This document shows, one piece after another, positions 7,574 to 14,782 of a DNA stretch of 16,407 nucleotides (position 1 is the first letter of the stretch; each line of letters begins with the position of its first letter). The notes under the pieces were generated by a model, which worked only from the letters and a program-made list of their open reading frames with translations, was not told the DNA's origin and ran no database searches. The translations under genes were made by a program, and so were the position numbers. The DNA lies in NCBI GenBank assembly GCA_017391465.1, contig JAFOYH010000121.1, positions 1 to 16,407 on the forward strand. Direction: 5' to 3'. Source of the stretch: Lachnospiraceae bacterium. GTDB lineage: Bacteria; Bacillota_A; Clostridia; Lachnospirales; Lachnospiraceae.

Positions 7574-8203
7574 CTATTCATTTTCCTCAATGAACTTTCG
7601 AAGTTTCATCAAGGCCCTTTTTTCAATACGGCTTACATAGCTTCTCGAAATTCCAAACCTTCTTCCAATTTCTCTCTGTGTGACTTCCTTACAGCCAAAA
7701 AGACCATACCGTTTATATATGATTTCCCTTTCTCGAGTCGTTAATACCTCACTGATGGCTACATACATTTTCCGAATCCGTTCATCCAGCATCATCTGAT
7801 CCAGGACATCATCCACTGTATCTTCGACCACATCAATGAAACTGATTTCATTTCCCTCTTTATCTGTGCCAATAGGTTCATATAACGAAATTTCCCGATT
7901 TAATTTGCGCTCTGTTCGCAGAAGCATTAATAACTCATTGTCAATACATCGGGCCGCATATGTGCCAAGTCTGCTGCCTTTCGTCCCATCATACGTATTA
8001 ACAGCTTTAACAAGCCCTACAATACCTATGGCAATCAATTCATCCATATCCCGACATGTACTCATATATTTTTTTACAATATGGGCAACCAGCCGTAAAT
8101 TTCGTTCGATTAATATATCTTTTGCCTCCACATCCCCTGCTTTATACAAAGCAAGAAAACGTTCTTCTTCTTCACGACTCAAAGGTTTTGGAAAAGACTG
8201 CAA
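7574..8203 (-). CDS. sigK: Sporulation-type RNA polymerase sigma factor, SigK-like
   Basis: The 209-residue protein aligns well, from memory, with Bacillus SigK: FPKPLS near the start, LIERNLRLVAHIVKKY in region 2.1 (31-46), TYAARCIDNELLM (81-93) and the region 4.2 block TQREIGRRFGISRSYVSRIEK (175-195). SigK directs late mother-cell genes in sporulation; in some clostridia it also acts early. The start is TTG (8203-8201) with GGGGTG 7 bases upstream. An in-frame stop lies about ten codons further up, so there is no membrane-inserted pro-sequence as in Bacillus, and no interruption by a skin-like element. Its ribosome binding site lies inside a terminator-like hairpin (8209-8259). A related sporulation sigma factor such as SigE is less likely. 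Confidence 0.85.
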   Translation of the reverse strand: MQSFPKPLSREEEERFLALYKAGDVEAKDILIERNLRLVAHIVKKYMSTCRDMDELIAIGIVGLVKAVNTYDGTKGSRLGTYAARCIDNELLMLLRTERKLNREISLYEPIGTDKEGNEISFIDVVEDTVDDVLDQMMLDERIRKMYVAISEVLTTREREIIYKRYGLFGCKEVTQREIGRRFGISRSYVSRIEKRALMKLRKFIEENE

Positions 8204-8208
8204 ACAAA

Positions 8209-8259
8209 AGCACCCCGTTTGTGACCTTTATCCTAATCTATGCGTCACTCGGAGGTGCT
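8209..8259 (-). terminator. Terminator-like hairpin enclosing the sigK ribosome binding site
   Basis: On the minus strand, AGCACC-T-CCG (8259-8250) pairs with CGGGGTGCT (8217-8209) leaving one bulged T. After a small internal loop, GTGAC pairs with GTCAC, closing an 18-base loop. TTTTGTTTG follows at once, so it looks like the rho-independent terminator of the MBL hydrolase gene, whose stop is 13 bases upstream. The same 3' arm contains GGGGTG (8216-8211), the ribosome binding site of the TTG start at 8203. Confidence 0.75.
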
Positions 8260-8272
8260 GTGTCTGTCCTTA

Positions 8273-9118
8273 TTATTTAATTTTTTCGGATTGATAGGTT
8301 ATGAAAATCGTATCCATACCATCCGGACTCTCACCATTTAATGATTCTTTATACAGATACCCCGGCTGTCCGGTTCTTGGATGAAAGAAACGTCGGCTTT
8401 TTTCTACAGAAAGGTGCTCAATGGCTTTATCCATTCGTTGAATGAGCCAAGGCGATAATAAACATTTTTTATGGGCCGGAAGAATACCTTCGATCGGATA
8501 ATTCTCCAGTATTTTTAAACGTTTTTTATACGCATACACATACGCACTCGTATTAAAATGCATCCATAAACTATAATCCAGATCATCTCCCGGGAATAGA
8601 ATATGAGATTTCCAGTCAAAAAGCATGACACTCCCTACCGTATGTCCTGGCACTAAAATAACTTCAACGCGTTGCTTATCTCCAAGATCAAAACACTGAC
8701 CATCCGAAAGCCACAAAAATTCTTTCGTGTCCGCCTCATACCATGCCATACGATCAAAGTCCTCTGGCCAGATTGGACCCTTGCCTGCAGCTTTTCGGAT
8801 CCCTTCAAATCTTGCTGCAACAAGCGGCTTTTGAATCTTCTGATAATCCTCATAGGTCTCTACATCATCCGGATGCATCCAGACCTGTTCAAAATAACGA
8901 TTGCCACCATTGTGATCTATATGTCCATGGGTATTCACGACAATCAGAGGTAAGTTTGTTATCGATTCAACAACCGGACGAATATCTTCAAATCCAAATC
9001 CCGTATCAATCAGCATGGCTTTTTCGGATCCCACAATCAATGTACTTCCCACATCGCCCGGCTCATAAATGTGATAGATATTTTCTTTTATTGATATGAT
9101 CTCATAATAATTTTTCAT
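8273..9118 (-). CDS. MBL-fold metallo-hydrolase
   Basis: The 281-residue protein has the metallo-beta-lactamase fold motifs: LIDTG (36-40), THGHIDHNGG with His64, His66, Asp68 and His69, a third metal ligand in VPGHTVGS (His159), the bridging Asp in FPGDD (Asp178), and a late His216 in LPAHKK. It should bind two metal ions and act as a cytoplasmic hydrolase. The substrate is unknown; it lacks the beta-CASP insert of RNase J. It starts 10 bases after the trhP stop and appears to be the last gene of the ylbF operon, ending in the hairpin at 8209-8259. The ribosome binding site is weak (GAG about 9 bases before ATG), consistent with coupling to the upstream gene. Confidence 0.88.
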   Translation of the reverse strand: MKNYYEIISIKENIYHIYEPGDVGSTLIVGSEKAMLIDTGFGFEDIRPVVESITNLPLIVVNTHGHIDHNGGNRYFEQVWMHPDDVETYEDYQKIQKPLVAARFEGIRKAAGKGPIWPEDFDRMAWYEADTKEFLWLSDGQCFDLGDKQRVEVILVPGHTVGSVMLFDWKSHILFPGDDLDYSLWMHFNTSAYVYAYKKRLKILENYPIEGILPAHKKCLLSPWLIQRMDKAIEHLSVEKSRRFFHPRTGQPGYLYKESLNGESPDGMDTIFITYQSEKIK

Positions 9119-9128
9119 CTTTTAAATC

Positions 9129-10352
9129 TCAGTCTTTTCTTCGAAGCAGATCAAATGGTGAAAGTTCCACGCCTAAATCCACATAAATCTTCTGTTTTGG
9201 ATGCGGGCAGCTTTCCATCGGCTGACCTTCTTCATCGGTCATGCCACGAACAACAACCGTCAGATCTGTGCCATCCGGTTTCATGATTTCGATTTCTTCT
9301 CCGACAGAAAATTTATTTCTCTGTTCAAGTGCATAGTAACCATCGCCTCGGTTTTCACCAATCAAACCAAGATATGTGTATGCTTTGATGTATGTGTTAC
9401 TGTCATAAATCTGTGTATCATGATCCGGTTTTCCAAAGAAAAATCCTGTTGTAAACTGACGATACGTACATTTTGCAATTTCATCTTTATAATAATCCAT
9501 ACGGCTATGATACAGTGCCGGATCTGTAAAATAATCGTCTATAGCCTGTCTGTAAGTACGTGTCACGACAGCTACATAAAGTGCTGTCTTCATACGTCCC
9601 TCAATCTTGAAACTATCGATACCTGCATCCACCATCTCCGGAATATGTTCGATCATACATAAATCCTTGGAGTTAAAAATATAAGTTCCGCGTTCATTTT
9701 CATAAACCGGTAAATACTCGCCTGGACGTGTTTCTTCCATGATAGCATATTTCCAGCGGCATGGATGGGTACATGCTCCCTGATTGGCATCACGACCTGT
9801 AAAATAACTGCTGAGCAGGCAGCGACCAGAATAGGATATGCACATTGCCCCGTGAATAAATGTTTCAATTTCAAGATCATCCGGAATATTGGCACGAAGT
9901 TCTTTAATCTCTTCAATGGACAATTCACGAGCAGAAACTACACGTCTTGCACCTAATGTATGCCAGAAACAATACGTACGATAATTGGTATTATTTGCCT
10001 GTGTACTGATATGAACATCAATCTCCGGGCAAATTTCCTTTGCAATCTGGAATACTCCCGGATCCGAAATAATCAAGGCGTCCGGACCGATTTCTTTTAA
10101 TTCATGGAAATATGCCTCAATTCCATTCAAATCTCCGTTATGTGCCAAAATATTTGCTGTCACATAAACTTTGGTTCCATGGGCATGGGCAAAGGCGATA
10201 CCTTCTCGCATATCATCCATGGAAAAATTTTTTGACTTTGCACGAAGACTGAATACTTCGCCGCCAATATATACAGCATCTGCTCCAAATGTAACCGCTG
10301 TTTTTAATACTTCCAGACTGCTTGCCGGAATCATCAATTCTGGTTTTTTCAT
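9129..10352 (-). CDS. trhP: tRNA 5-hydroxyuridine modification protein, peptidase U32 family (TrhP-like)
   Basis: The 407-residue protein carries the complete U32 signature ETFIHGAMCISYSGRCLLS (Glu163-Ser181) and further cysteines (Cys171, Cys178, Cys194, Cys198) suited to hold an iron-sulfur cluster. U32 proteins were named peptidases, but members such as TrhP hydroxylate U34 of tRNA using a prephenate-dependent route, giving ho5U. The neighbour TrmR methylates ho5U to mo5U, which makes TrhP the best assignment. Bacillus has two such genes (yrrN, yrrO); here only one, YrrO-like, is visible. AAGGAG, inside the last codons of trmR, lies 6 bases before ATG 10352, and the trmR stop is 3 bases away, so the two are translationally coupled. 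Confidence 0.87.
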   Translation of the reverse strand: MKKPELMIPASSLEVLKTAVTFGADAVYIGGEVFSLRAKSKNFSMDDMREGIAFAHAHGTKVYVTANILAHNGDLNGIEAYFHELKEIGPDALIISDPGVFQIAKEICPEIDVHISTQANNTNYRTYCFWHTLGARRVVSARELSIEEIKELRANIPDDLEIETFIHGAMCISYSGRCLLSSYFTGRDANQGACTHPCRWKYAIMEETRPGEYLPVYENERGTYIFNSKDLCMIEHIPEMVDAGIDSFKIEGRMKTALYVAVVTRTYRQAIDDYFTDPALYHSRMDYYKDEIAKCTYRQFTTGFFFGKPDHDTQIYDSNTYIKAYTYLGLIGENRGDGYYALEQRNKFSVGEEIEIMKPDGTDLTVVVRGMTDEEGQPMESCPHPKQKIYVDLGVELSPFDLLRRKD

Positions 10353-10355
10353 ACT

Positions 10356-10997
10356 TTACTCCTTCACACTGACTGTCATCCCATCACCAATAGGCAATAC
10401 CATGGTTTCCAGTCCTTCCATATGTTTCAATGTCCATAAATAATCACGCATTCTGCTGTGAATCGTGCGATTTCTTCGAACAACCGCATAACGGGATTCA
10501 ACGACATCCCCATCCTGAAGAACATTATCGGATACCAAAATTCCTCCAGGTGCCAAAAGTCTCAAAACTTCCGGCAGAAAATGAATATATTGTCCCTTTG
10601 CCGCATCCATGAAGATAAAATCATAAGGTCCCTCAAGACCTTTGAGCACCTCAACGGCATCGCCTTCAATCAGAGTAATCTTATCCTCCATACCTGCACG
10701 CTTAAAATTTTCTTTTGCGATCGGAATGCGTTTTTCATATTTTTCAATTGTTGTCAAATGGCTATCTTCCGGAATACATTCTCCCATCAAAATAGCGGAA
10801 AAGCCTATGGCTGTTCCTACTTCCAGAACCTGCCCAGGCTTTTTTATCTTTAACAGAACCCTCAAAAGACTCTGACTTTCCTTTCGGATAATCGGTACAT
10901 AGTCTCTGATAGCCTCCTGCTCAATTGTTCGAACTAATGGGCTGGCATCCTTGTCCAAAGAAAGGATATAATCCAGCATTCTTTCATCTACGATCAC
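10356..10997 (-). CDS. trmR: tRNA 5-hydroxyuridine methyltransferase, class I SAM O-methyltransferase
   Basis: The 213-residue protein is a family 3 O-methyltransferase. It has the SAM-binding VLEVGTAIGFSA (57-68), TIEKYEKR (83-90), GDAVEVL (112-118), the metal-binding FMDAAKGQY (Asp131) and SDNVL (Asp157, Asn158). On its own it could be mistaken for a caffeoyl-CoA-type methyltransferase. Its place between an MltG relative and a U32 protein matches Bacillus yrrM, shown to be TrmR, which makes mo5U34 in tRNA. It probably starts with GTG at 10997, overlapping the MltG-like stop as GTGA (4 bases), a typical sign of coupled translation. An ATG seven codons later is an alternative start. Confidence 0.87.
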   Translation of the reverse strand: MIVDERMLDYILSLDKDASPLVRTIEQEAIRDYVPIIRKESQSLLRVLLKIKKPGQVLEVGTAIGFSAILMGECIPEDSHLTTIEKYEKRIPIAKENFKRAGMEDKITLIEGDAVEVLKGLEGPYDFIFMDAAKGQYIHFLPEVLRLLAPGGILVSDNVLQDGDVVESRYAVVRRNRTIHSRMRDYLWTLKHMEGLETMVLPIGDGMTVSVKE

Positions 10998-11491
10998 TGT
11001 CCGCCGTCTCCTTCACTTGTTTCCGCTGTTTCCTCTGTTGCGGTTTCTTCCGCGGTTTCTTCTGTTACAGTTTCTTCCACTGTTTCTGCCGTCTCAGCAG
11101 CCAGTTCATCGGCCGTCTTCTGCTCAACAATGGAATTTTCCTGATTCGACATATGTTCAATCATATCATCTGCAGACATACTTGCTGTTACAATATATGT
11201 TCCAGGCATCAAATGAGCACTGGATAAACGTGCCTTAATGGCAAATGCCAGTTCATTATCAATCACTCCTGCTGCTTTTAACTTCGAAGCAACCGTCTGA
11301 CCGCCCTCACCTGACACAATCTCTATCTGTACTTCTTCCTGAGAATTTTCATTGACAACAGGTTCTCCAAACACTTCATAAGAAAAATCATACACAATCG
11401 TTCCTATACGAATCAAAAGGAACAGTGCAACCGCATAGATCACAATGTTAATACCAAGGCCAAAAATCGCTGCAAGTATTTTCTTTATCAT
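10994..11491 (-). CDS. MltG-like (YceG) membrane protein without the catalytic domain
   Basis: This 165-residue protein has a membrane segment (about 11-31) and then an outer domain (about 52-115) that matches the N-terminal LysM-like part of MltG: VQIEIVSGEGGQTVASKL, AAGVIDNELAF, MPGTYIVTASMSADDMIEHM. The catalytic lytic transglycosylase domain of MltG, some 200 residues, is missing. It is replaced by a low-complexity Glu/Thr-rich tail (about 126-160) built from ETAE/ETVE/EETA units. The gene lies where Bacillus has yrrL (mltG). I see no frameshift or remnant downstream, since trmR starts at its stop codon, so this looks like a stable short form, perhaps regulating or anchoring cell wall enzymes. 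GGAGG lies 8 bases before ATG 11491. Confidence 0.8.
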   Translation of the reverse strand: MIKKILAAIFGLGINIVIYAVALFLLIRIGTIVYDFSYEVFGEPVVNENSQEEVQIEIVSGEGGQTVASKLKAAGVIDNELAFAIKARLSSAHLMPGTYIVTASMSADDMIEHMSNQENSIVEQKTADELAAETAETVEETVTEETAEETATEETAETSEGDGGQ

Positions 11492-11505
11492 AACCGTTTC
11501 CTCCT

Positions 11506-11850
11506 CTAACTATCTAAAAACGAAACATCTATCTCCAGCTCATTATAAATCTGCTCCATAACCTGATTCATCAGCATAGACATGCCGTGTTCCGCTGTTA
11601 GAAGTTCTCTGACATCCGAATCCATAAGAATATCATTATACGCCTCATATAAAGCATATAATTCACCCGTATCTCCCGGATCATTCGGTTTATTCTGGAT
11701 TACAAAACATACTTTTCGAAATTCATTCACTCGCCGATATAAATCCGAATCTTTCTCAATCTTCATCTGTAATCTGCGATACTGATTATAGACATTACTC
11801 CTTTTAAGCTCCCGAATAAGCTGACGGGTCTGATATTCTATATTATTCAT
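11506..11850 (-). CDS. ylbF: YlbF/YmcA family regulator
   Basis: The 114-residue, mostly helical protein fits the YlbF/YmcA family: TRQLIRELKRSNVYNQYRRL (8-27), EKDSDLYRRVNEFRK (32-46) and a C-terminal helix pair ending in MEQIYNELEID. In Bacillus, YlbF, YmcA and YaaT form the Y-complex that steers RNase Y in mRNA maturation. A link to RNA decay is supported by the RNase J gene directly upstream. It has its own promoter with a palindromic operator-like site. The ribosome binding site is unclear: GGAGG is 15 bases and AAAGG 11 bases before ATG 11850, and GAGG touches the ATG. It begins a likely operon ylbF-MltG-like-trmR-trhP-MBL. Confidence 0.82.
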   Translation of the reverse strand: MNNIEYQTRQLIRELKRSNVYNQYRRLQMKIEKDSDLYRRVNEFRKVCFVIQNKPNDPGDTGELYALYEAYNDILMDSDVRELLTAEHGMSMLMNQVMEQIYNELEIDVSFLDS

Positions 11851-11879
11851 CCTCTACCAGGCCTTTCCTCCGCATAATC

Positions 11880-11914
11880 ATAATGGTAATGTTAACCATT
11901 AACATTACCATTAT
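11880..11914. repeat. Perfect palindrome overlapping the ylbF promoter (candidate operator)
   Basis: A TAATGGTAATGTTAA arm (11881-11895) and its exact complement (11899-11913) surround CCA, and one more A-T pair flanks them, giving 16-bp arms. It covers the last bases of the -10 box and the expected transcription start of the ylbF promoter. No U-tract follows on either side, so it is not a normal terminator. Confidence 0.85.
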
Positions 11915-11938
11915 AAAGAATTCTGTATCATTTATCAA
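11910..11938 (-). promoter_or_regulatory. SigA-type promoter of the ylbF operon
   Basis: Reading the minus strand, TTGATA (11938-11933) and a perfect TATAAT (11915-11910) are 17 bases apart. The -35 box begins 4 bases after the RNase J stop. The palindrome at 11880-11914 starts within the -10 box. Confidence 0.82.
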
Positions 11939-11941
11939 GTA

Positions 11942-13624
11942 TTAAACATCCACTTCCATGATAATCGGAAGAATCATCGGACTGCGTTTTGTCTGTTTCC
12001 ATACATATTCACCCAATGTATCACGAATAACGGCCTTAATCTTGCTCCAGTCCGCCGTGCGATTGTCTAAACACTTCTGAACCGCTGCATCAACAACCTT
12101 ATGCGCATCTTCCATCAGCATTTCTGATTCACGAACATAGACAAATCCTCTGGACACAATATCCGGTCCTGCAAGCAAACGATTGTCGTATTTTGATAAA
12201 GTCAATACAACAACAAGTAAACCATTCTGAGATAACATCTGTCGATCTCTAAGAACAATGTTACCAACATCACCAACACCCAAACCATCGACCATAATGC
12301 CTCCATGCGGCACCTGACCTATGACATTTGCTTTTTGCTCTCGAATCTCTAACACATCACCAGAAGATAACAATAAAATATTATCTTTTGGAATGCCCAT
12401 ATTTTCAGCCAGCTTCGCATGCGCTTTCAAATGACGATATTCCCCATGTACAGGAATCGCAAACTTCGGATGCGTCAATGCATAAATTAATTTGATTTCT
12501 TCAGCACAGGCATGACCGGATACATGGGTATCCTGGAAAATAACCTGAGCTCCTTTTCTGAATAATTCATTAATAATATTCGAAACTGCTTTTTCATTCC
12601 CCGGAATCGGACTCGAACTGAACACAATCGTATCTCCCGGCTTAATGGATACACGACGATGTGTACTGTTGGCCATTCGAGAAAGTGCTGCCATCGTCTC
12701 CCCCTGACTGCCTGTCGTAATCAAAACAAGCTGATCATCCGGATAATTACGCACCTGATCAATATCGATCAGTGTATTCTCCGGAATCTGAATATATCCA
12801 AGCTCCGTTGCAATGGAAATCGTATTCACCATACTTCGACCTTCGACAATAACTTTTCTTCCATACTTGTAAGCAGAATTAATAATCTGCTGAACACGGT
12901 CCACATTCGAGGCAAACGTCGCAACAATAATTCGACCACTTCTGTGCTCATCAAAAATATGGTCAATAGACACGCCCACTTTACGCTCAGAATTTGTAAA
13001 TCCCGGACGTTCCGCATTGGTACTGTCCATCATCACAGCAAGTACGCCTTTTTTACCCAATTCGGCAAATCTCTGAAGATCAATACTTTCACCAAATACA
13101 GGTGTATAATCAATCTTAAAGTCACCCGTATGCACAATGATACCTTCTGGTGTATAAATTGCCAGTGCTGTCGCGTCTGCAATACTGTGATTTGTTTTTA
13201 TAAACTCAATTCGAAAACATCCCAGATTAATGGACTGTCCATGTTTGATCACTTTGCGTCGTGTGGTCTTCATGAGATTATGTTCTTTTAATTTATTTTC
13301 AATAATACCCATTGTCAATTTTGTCGCATAAATAGGTACGTTGACCTTTTTAAGTACATAAGGCAAAGCACCGATATGATCTTCATGACCATGGGTAATG
13401 ACAAATCCTTTGACTTTTTCGATATTGTTCTCAAGATAAGTTATGTCCGGGATGACCAGGTCGATTCCAAGCATATCATCTGCAGGAAATGCAAGACCAC
13501 AGTCCACCACAATAATACTGTCTTCGTATTCAAAGGCTGTAATATTCATTCCAATATTTTCCAAACCGCCCAATGGAATGATCTTTACGCCTTCGATATC
13601 TTTTCTTACATCATAATTTTTCAA
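11942..13624 (-). CDS. rnj: Ribonuclease J (MBL/beta-CASP 5'-3' exo- and endoribonuclease)
   Basis: The protein is about 560 residues, like Bacillus RNase J1 (555). From the start chosen here it shows GGLENIGMN near residue 19, then THGHEDHIG with catalytic His78, His80, Asp82 and His83, HTGDFKIDYTP, the beta-CASP region with GRSMVNT and TTGSQGE, and a late HVSGHA plus PVHGEYRHL. It degrades and matures mRNA and rRNA in the cytoplasm. Start: an ATG at 13669 gives 15 extra residues but has no ribosome binding site, whereas GGAGG (13637-13633) lies exactly 8 bases before TTG 13624, so TTG is preferred. A small hairpin touches that site. The gene follows DUF1292 by 64 bp to the old ATG and precedes ylbF. 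Confidence 0.94.
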   Translation of the reverse strand: MKNYDVRKDIEGVKIIPLGGLENIGMNITAFEYEDSIIVVDCGLAFPADDMLGIDLVIPDITYLENNIEKVKGFVITHGHEDHIGALPYVLKKVNVPIYATKLTMGIIENKLKEHNLMKTTRRKVIKHGQSINLGCFRIEFIKTNHSIADATALAIYTPEGIIVHTGDFKIDYTPVFGESIDLQRFAELGKKGVLAVMMDSTNAERPGFTNSERKVGVSIDHIFDEHRSGRIIVATFASNVDRVQQIINSAYKYGRKVIVEGRSMVNTISIATELGYIQIPENTLIDIDQVRNYPDDQLVLITTGSQGETMAALSRMANSTHRRVSIKPGDTIVFSSSPIPGNEKAVSNIINELFRKGAQVIFQDTHVSGHACAEEIKLIYALTHPKFAIPVHGEYRHLKAHAKLAENMGIPKDNILLLSSGDVLEIREQKANVIGQVPHGGIMVDGLGVGDVGNIVLRDRQMLSQNGLLVVVLTLSKYDNRLLAGPDIVSRGFVYVRESEMLMEDAHKVVDAAVQKCLDNRTADWSKIKAVIRDTLGEYVWKQTKRSPMILPIIMEVDV

Positions 13625-13634
13625 AATAAAAACC

Positions 13635-13654
13635 TCCGATAATCTGTCATCGGA
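13635..13654 (-). promoter_or_regulatory. Small hairpin covering part of the RNase J ribosome binding site
   Basis: On the minus strand TCCGAT (13654-13649) and ATCGGA (13640-13635) can form a 6-bp stem with an 8-base loop. The GGA end of the 3' arm is shared with GGAGG, the ribosome binding site of the TTG start at 13624. A role in control of RNase J synthesis is inference. Confidence 0.45.
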
Positions 13655-13733
13655 TAATATTTTTGACATAACAAAACACGATAAGCTTTTTTAAGCCTAC
13701 CGTCTTTTGTAAAATTCATCGAATTCATCACGT

Positions 13734-14003
13734 TCACATTTCGATATCAATATCATCCAATATCTCAGAAAATACTTTAAAAATTGCTTCCAACTCAACA
13801 TCATCTTCGATCTCACTGTAAACAACATCTTCCGAATCTTCTTCGTTCACAGTTTCTTTCAAAATCAAAGCCTCTGCTTCATCATCCATAGAATCCGCAA
13901 CCAATATATAATTCACATCGTTGATTCTGGTCTGCTCAACAACGTAGAATTCCACTTCTTCTGTATCTGTATAAAAAACTATTTTTTCAGGTTTTGTAGC
14001 CAT
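13734..14003 (-). CDS. DUF1292 family protein (YrzB-like)
   Basis: The 89-residue acidic protein fits DUF1292: KIVFYTDTEEVEFYVVEQT (7-25), NYILVADS (31-38), EAEALILKE (42-50) and an acidic C-terminal half with many Glu and Asp. Function is not established. It always tends to travel with ruvX and ireB in Firmicutes, as here, where it starts 17 bases after the ruvX stop with AGGTGATT upstream of ATG 14003. Bacillus yrzB holds the same place. Likely part of the ireB-ruvX transcript. Confidence 0.88.
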   Translation of the reverse strand: MATKPEKIVFYTDTEEVEFYVVEQTRINDVNYILVADSMDDEAEALILKETVNEEDSEDVVYSEIEDDVELEAIFKVFSEILDDIDIEM

Positions 14004-14020
14004 CTAATCACCTAATTCTC

Positions 14021-14446
14021 CTATTCATGACTTAATCGATCCAAATAAGTTTGCAAAATAAACGCTGCAGCCATCTTATCCACGAATTCCTTACGGTTCT
14101 CTCTACGCACGCCGCCTTCCATAAGTATTCTCTCCGCAGATACAGTACTCATACGTTCATCCTGTAAAATAACAGGAAGTCCTGTCCGACGTTCCAGCAT
14201 CTCTTTGAAACTTTCTGTCTTCGCACAACGATCTCCCTGCTCATTATTCATATGTTTTGGATAACCAAGAACGATCTTTTCAATTTCATATTCCTTCACC
14301 AGAGTTTCGATTCTGGCAAGCGTTTTTCTCAGTTTATTCTCTTCTTTTCGCGTAATCGTTTCCAGTGACTGAGCTGTCCATCCCATAACATCACTCACGG
14401 CAACGCCAACCGTTCTGGAACCATAATCTAAACCTAATATACGCAT
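14021..14446 (-). CDS. ruvX: Holliday junction resolvase-like protein RuvX/YqgF, probable 16S rRNA processing nuclease
   Basis: The 141-residue protein has the RNase H-like YqgF motifs: [15 protein letters not shown] with Asp7 (5-19), [11 protein letters not shown] (57-67), [14 protein letters not shown] with Asp96 and Glu97 (95-108) and the final acidic Asp123 in [10 protein letters not shown]. The fold is that of RuvC-like nucleases; studies in Escherichia coli link YqgF to 16S rRNA 5' end maturation, alongside the older Holliday junction idea. Length is normal for the family. The start codon ATG 14446 comes only 4 bases after the ireB stop and has no clear ribosome binding site, so translation is likely coupled to ireB. 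Confidence 0.93.
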   Translation of the reverse strand: MRILGLDYGSRTVGVAVSDVMGWTAQSLETITRKEENKLRKTLARIETLVKEYEIEKIVLGYPKHMNNEQGDRCAKTESFKEMLERRTGLPVILQDERMSTVSAERILMEGGVRRENRKEFVDKMAAAFILQTYLDRLSHE

Positions 14447-14450
14447 ATCT

Positions 14451-14711
14451 TTATTTTAAATTCACGTCAATGTAACTTCTGAGAAGTTCTTCCAAAAGTT
14501 CATCACGTTCCACTTTCATAATCAAATATCTTGCATTCTTATAGCTTGTTACATAAGTAGGATCACCAGACATAATATAGCCCACAATCTGGCTGACCGG
14601 ATTATATCCCTTCTCAGTTAAAGCGATATAAACAGCCTCTAAAATATCCTTCACGGTAATCTCAGCATTGGCGCTGACTTTAAAATATTGTGTGTTTCCC
14701 ATATTTTCCAT
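14451..14711 (-). CDS. ireB: IreB family regulatory phosphoprotein (UPF0297)
   Basis: The 86-residue protein matches UPF0297/IreB (Bacillus YrzL): [39 protein letters not shown] covers most of the diagnostic core (residues about 19-57), with ARYLIMK and [14 protein letters not shown] following. In Enterococcus, IreB is a small dimer phosphorylated on threonine by the PASTA kinase IreK and linked to cephalosporin resistance. No kinase gene is visible here. AAGGA lies about 9 bases before ATG 14711, and a promoter is visible at 14754-14782. It is the first gene of ireB-ruvX-DUF1292, a widely kept order in Firmicutes. Confidence 0.93.
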   Translation of the reverse strand: MENMGNTQYFKVSANAEITVKDILEAVYIALTEKGYNPVSQIVGYIMSGDPTYVTSYKNARYLIMKVERDELLEELLRSYIDVNLK

Positions 14712-14753
14712 AATATCACTTCCTTAACTTTCTTTTCCCTACACTTACTCACT

Positions 14754-14782
14754 ATATTAATATAAATGGCGAAATAATTCAA
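14754..14782 (-). promoter_or_regulatory. Likely promoter of the ireB-ruvX-DUF1292 operon
   Basis: Reading the minus strand, TTGAAT (14782-14777) and TAATAT (14759-14754) are 17 bases apart in an AT-rich spacer. The -35 box overlaps the mtaB stop codon. Both boxes deviate from consensus, so strength is uncertain. Confidence 0.55.

Noticed and set aside
7574..8203. Possibility that sigK is interrupted by a skin-like element or carries a pro-sequence
   Set aside because: The frame is continuous through regions 2 to 4, and an in-frame stop lies about ten codons upstream of the TTG start.
8204..8272. Possible SigE-type -10 (CATAGATT) upstream of sigK
   Set aside because: There is no matching -35 element at the right distance, and it lies in the hairpin loop; chance match is likely.
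7836..8294. Plus-strand open frame across sigK and the hairpin
   Set aside because: It lies opposite SigK and the MBL stop region, with no ribosome binding site and no recognisable protein.
12659..13291. 210-residue plus-strand open frame inside RNase J
   Set aside because: It is antisense to a well-conserved enzyme, has no ribosome binding site, and its translation shows no domain; it is a frame shadow.
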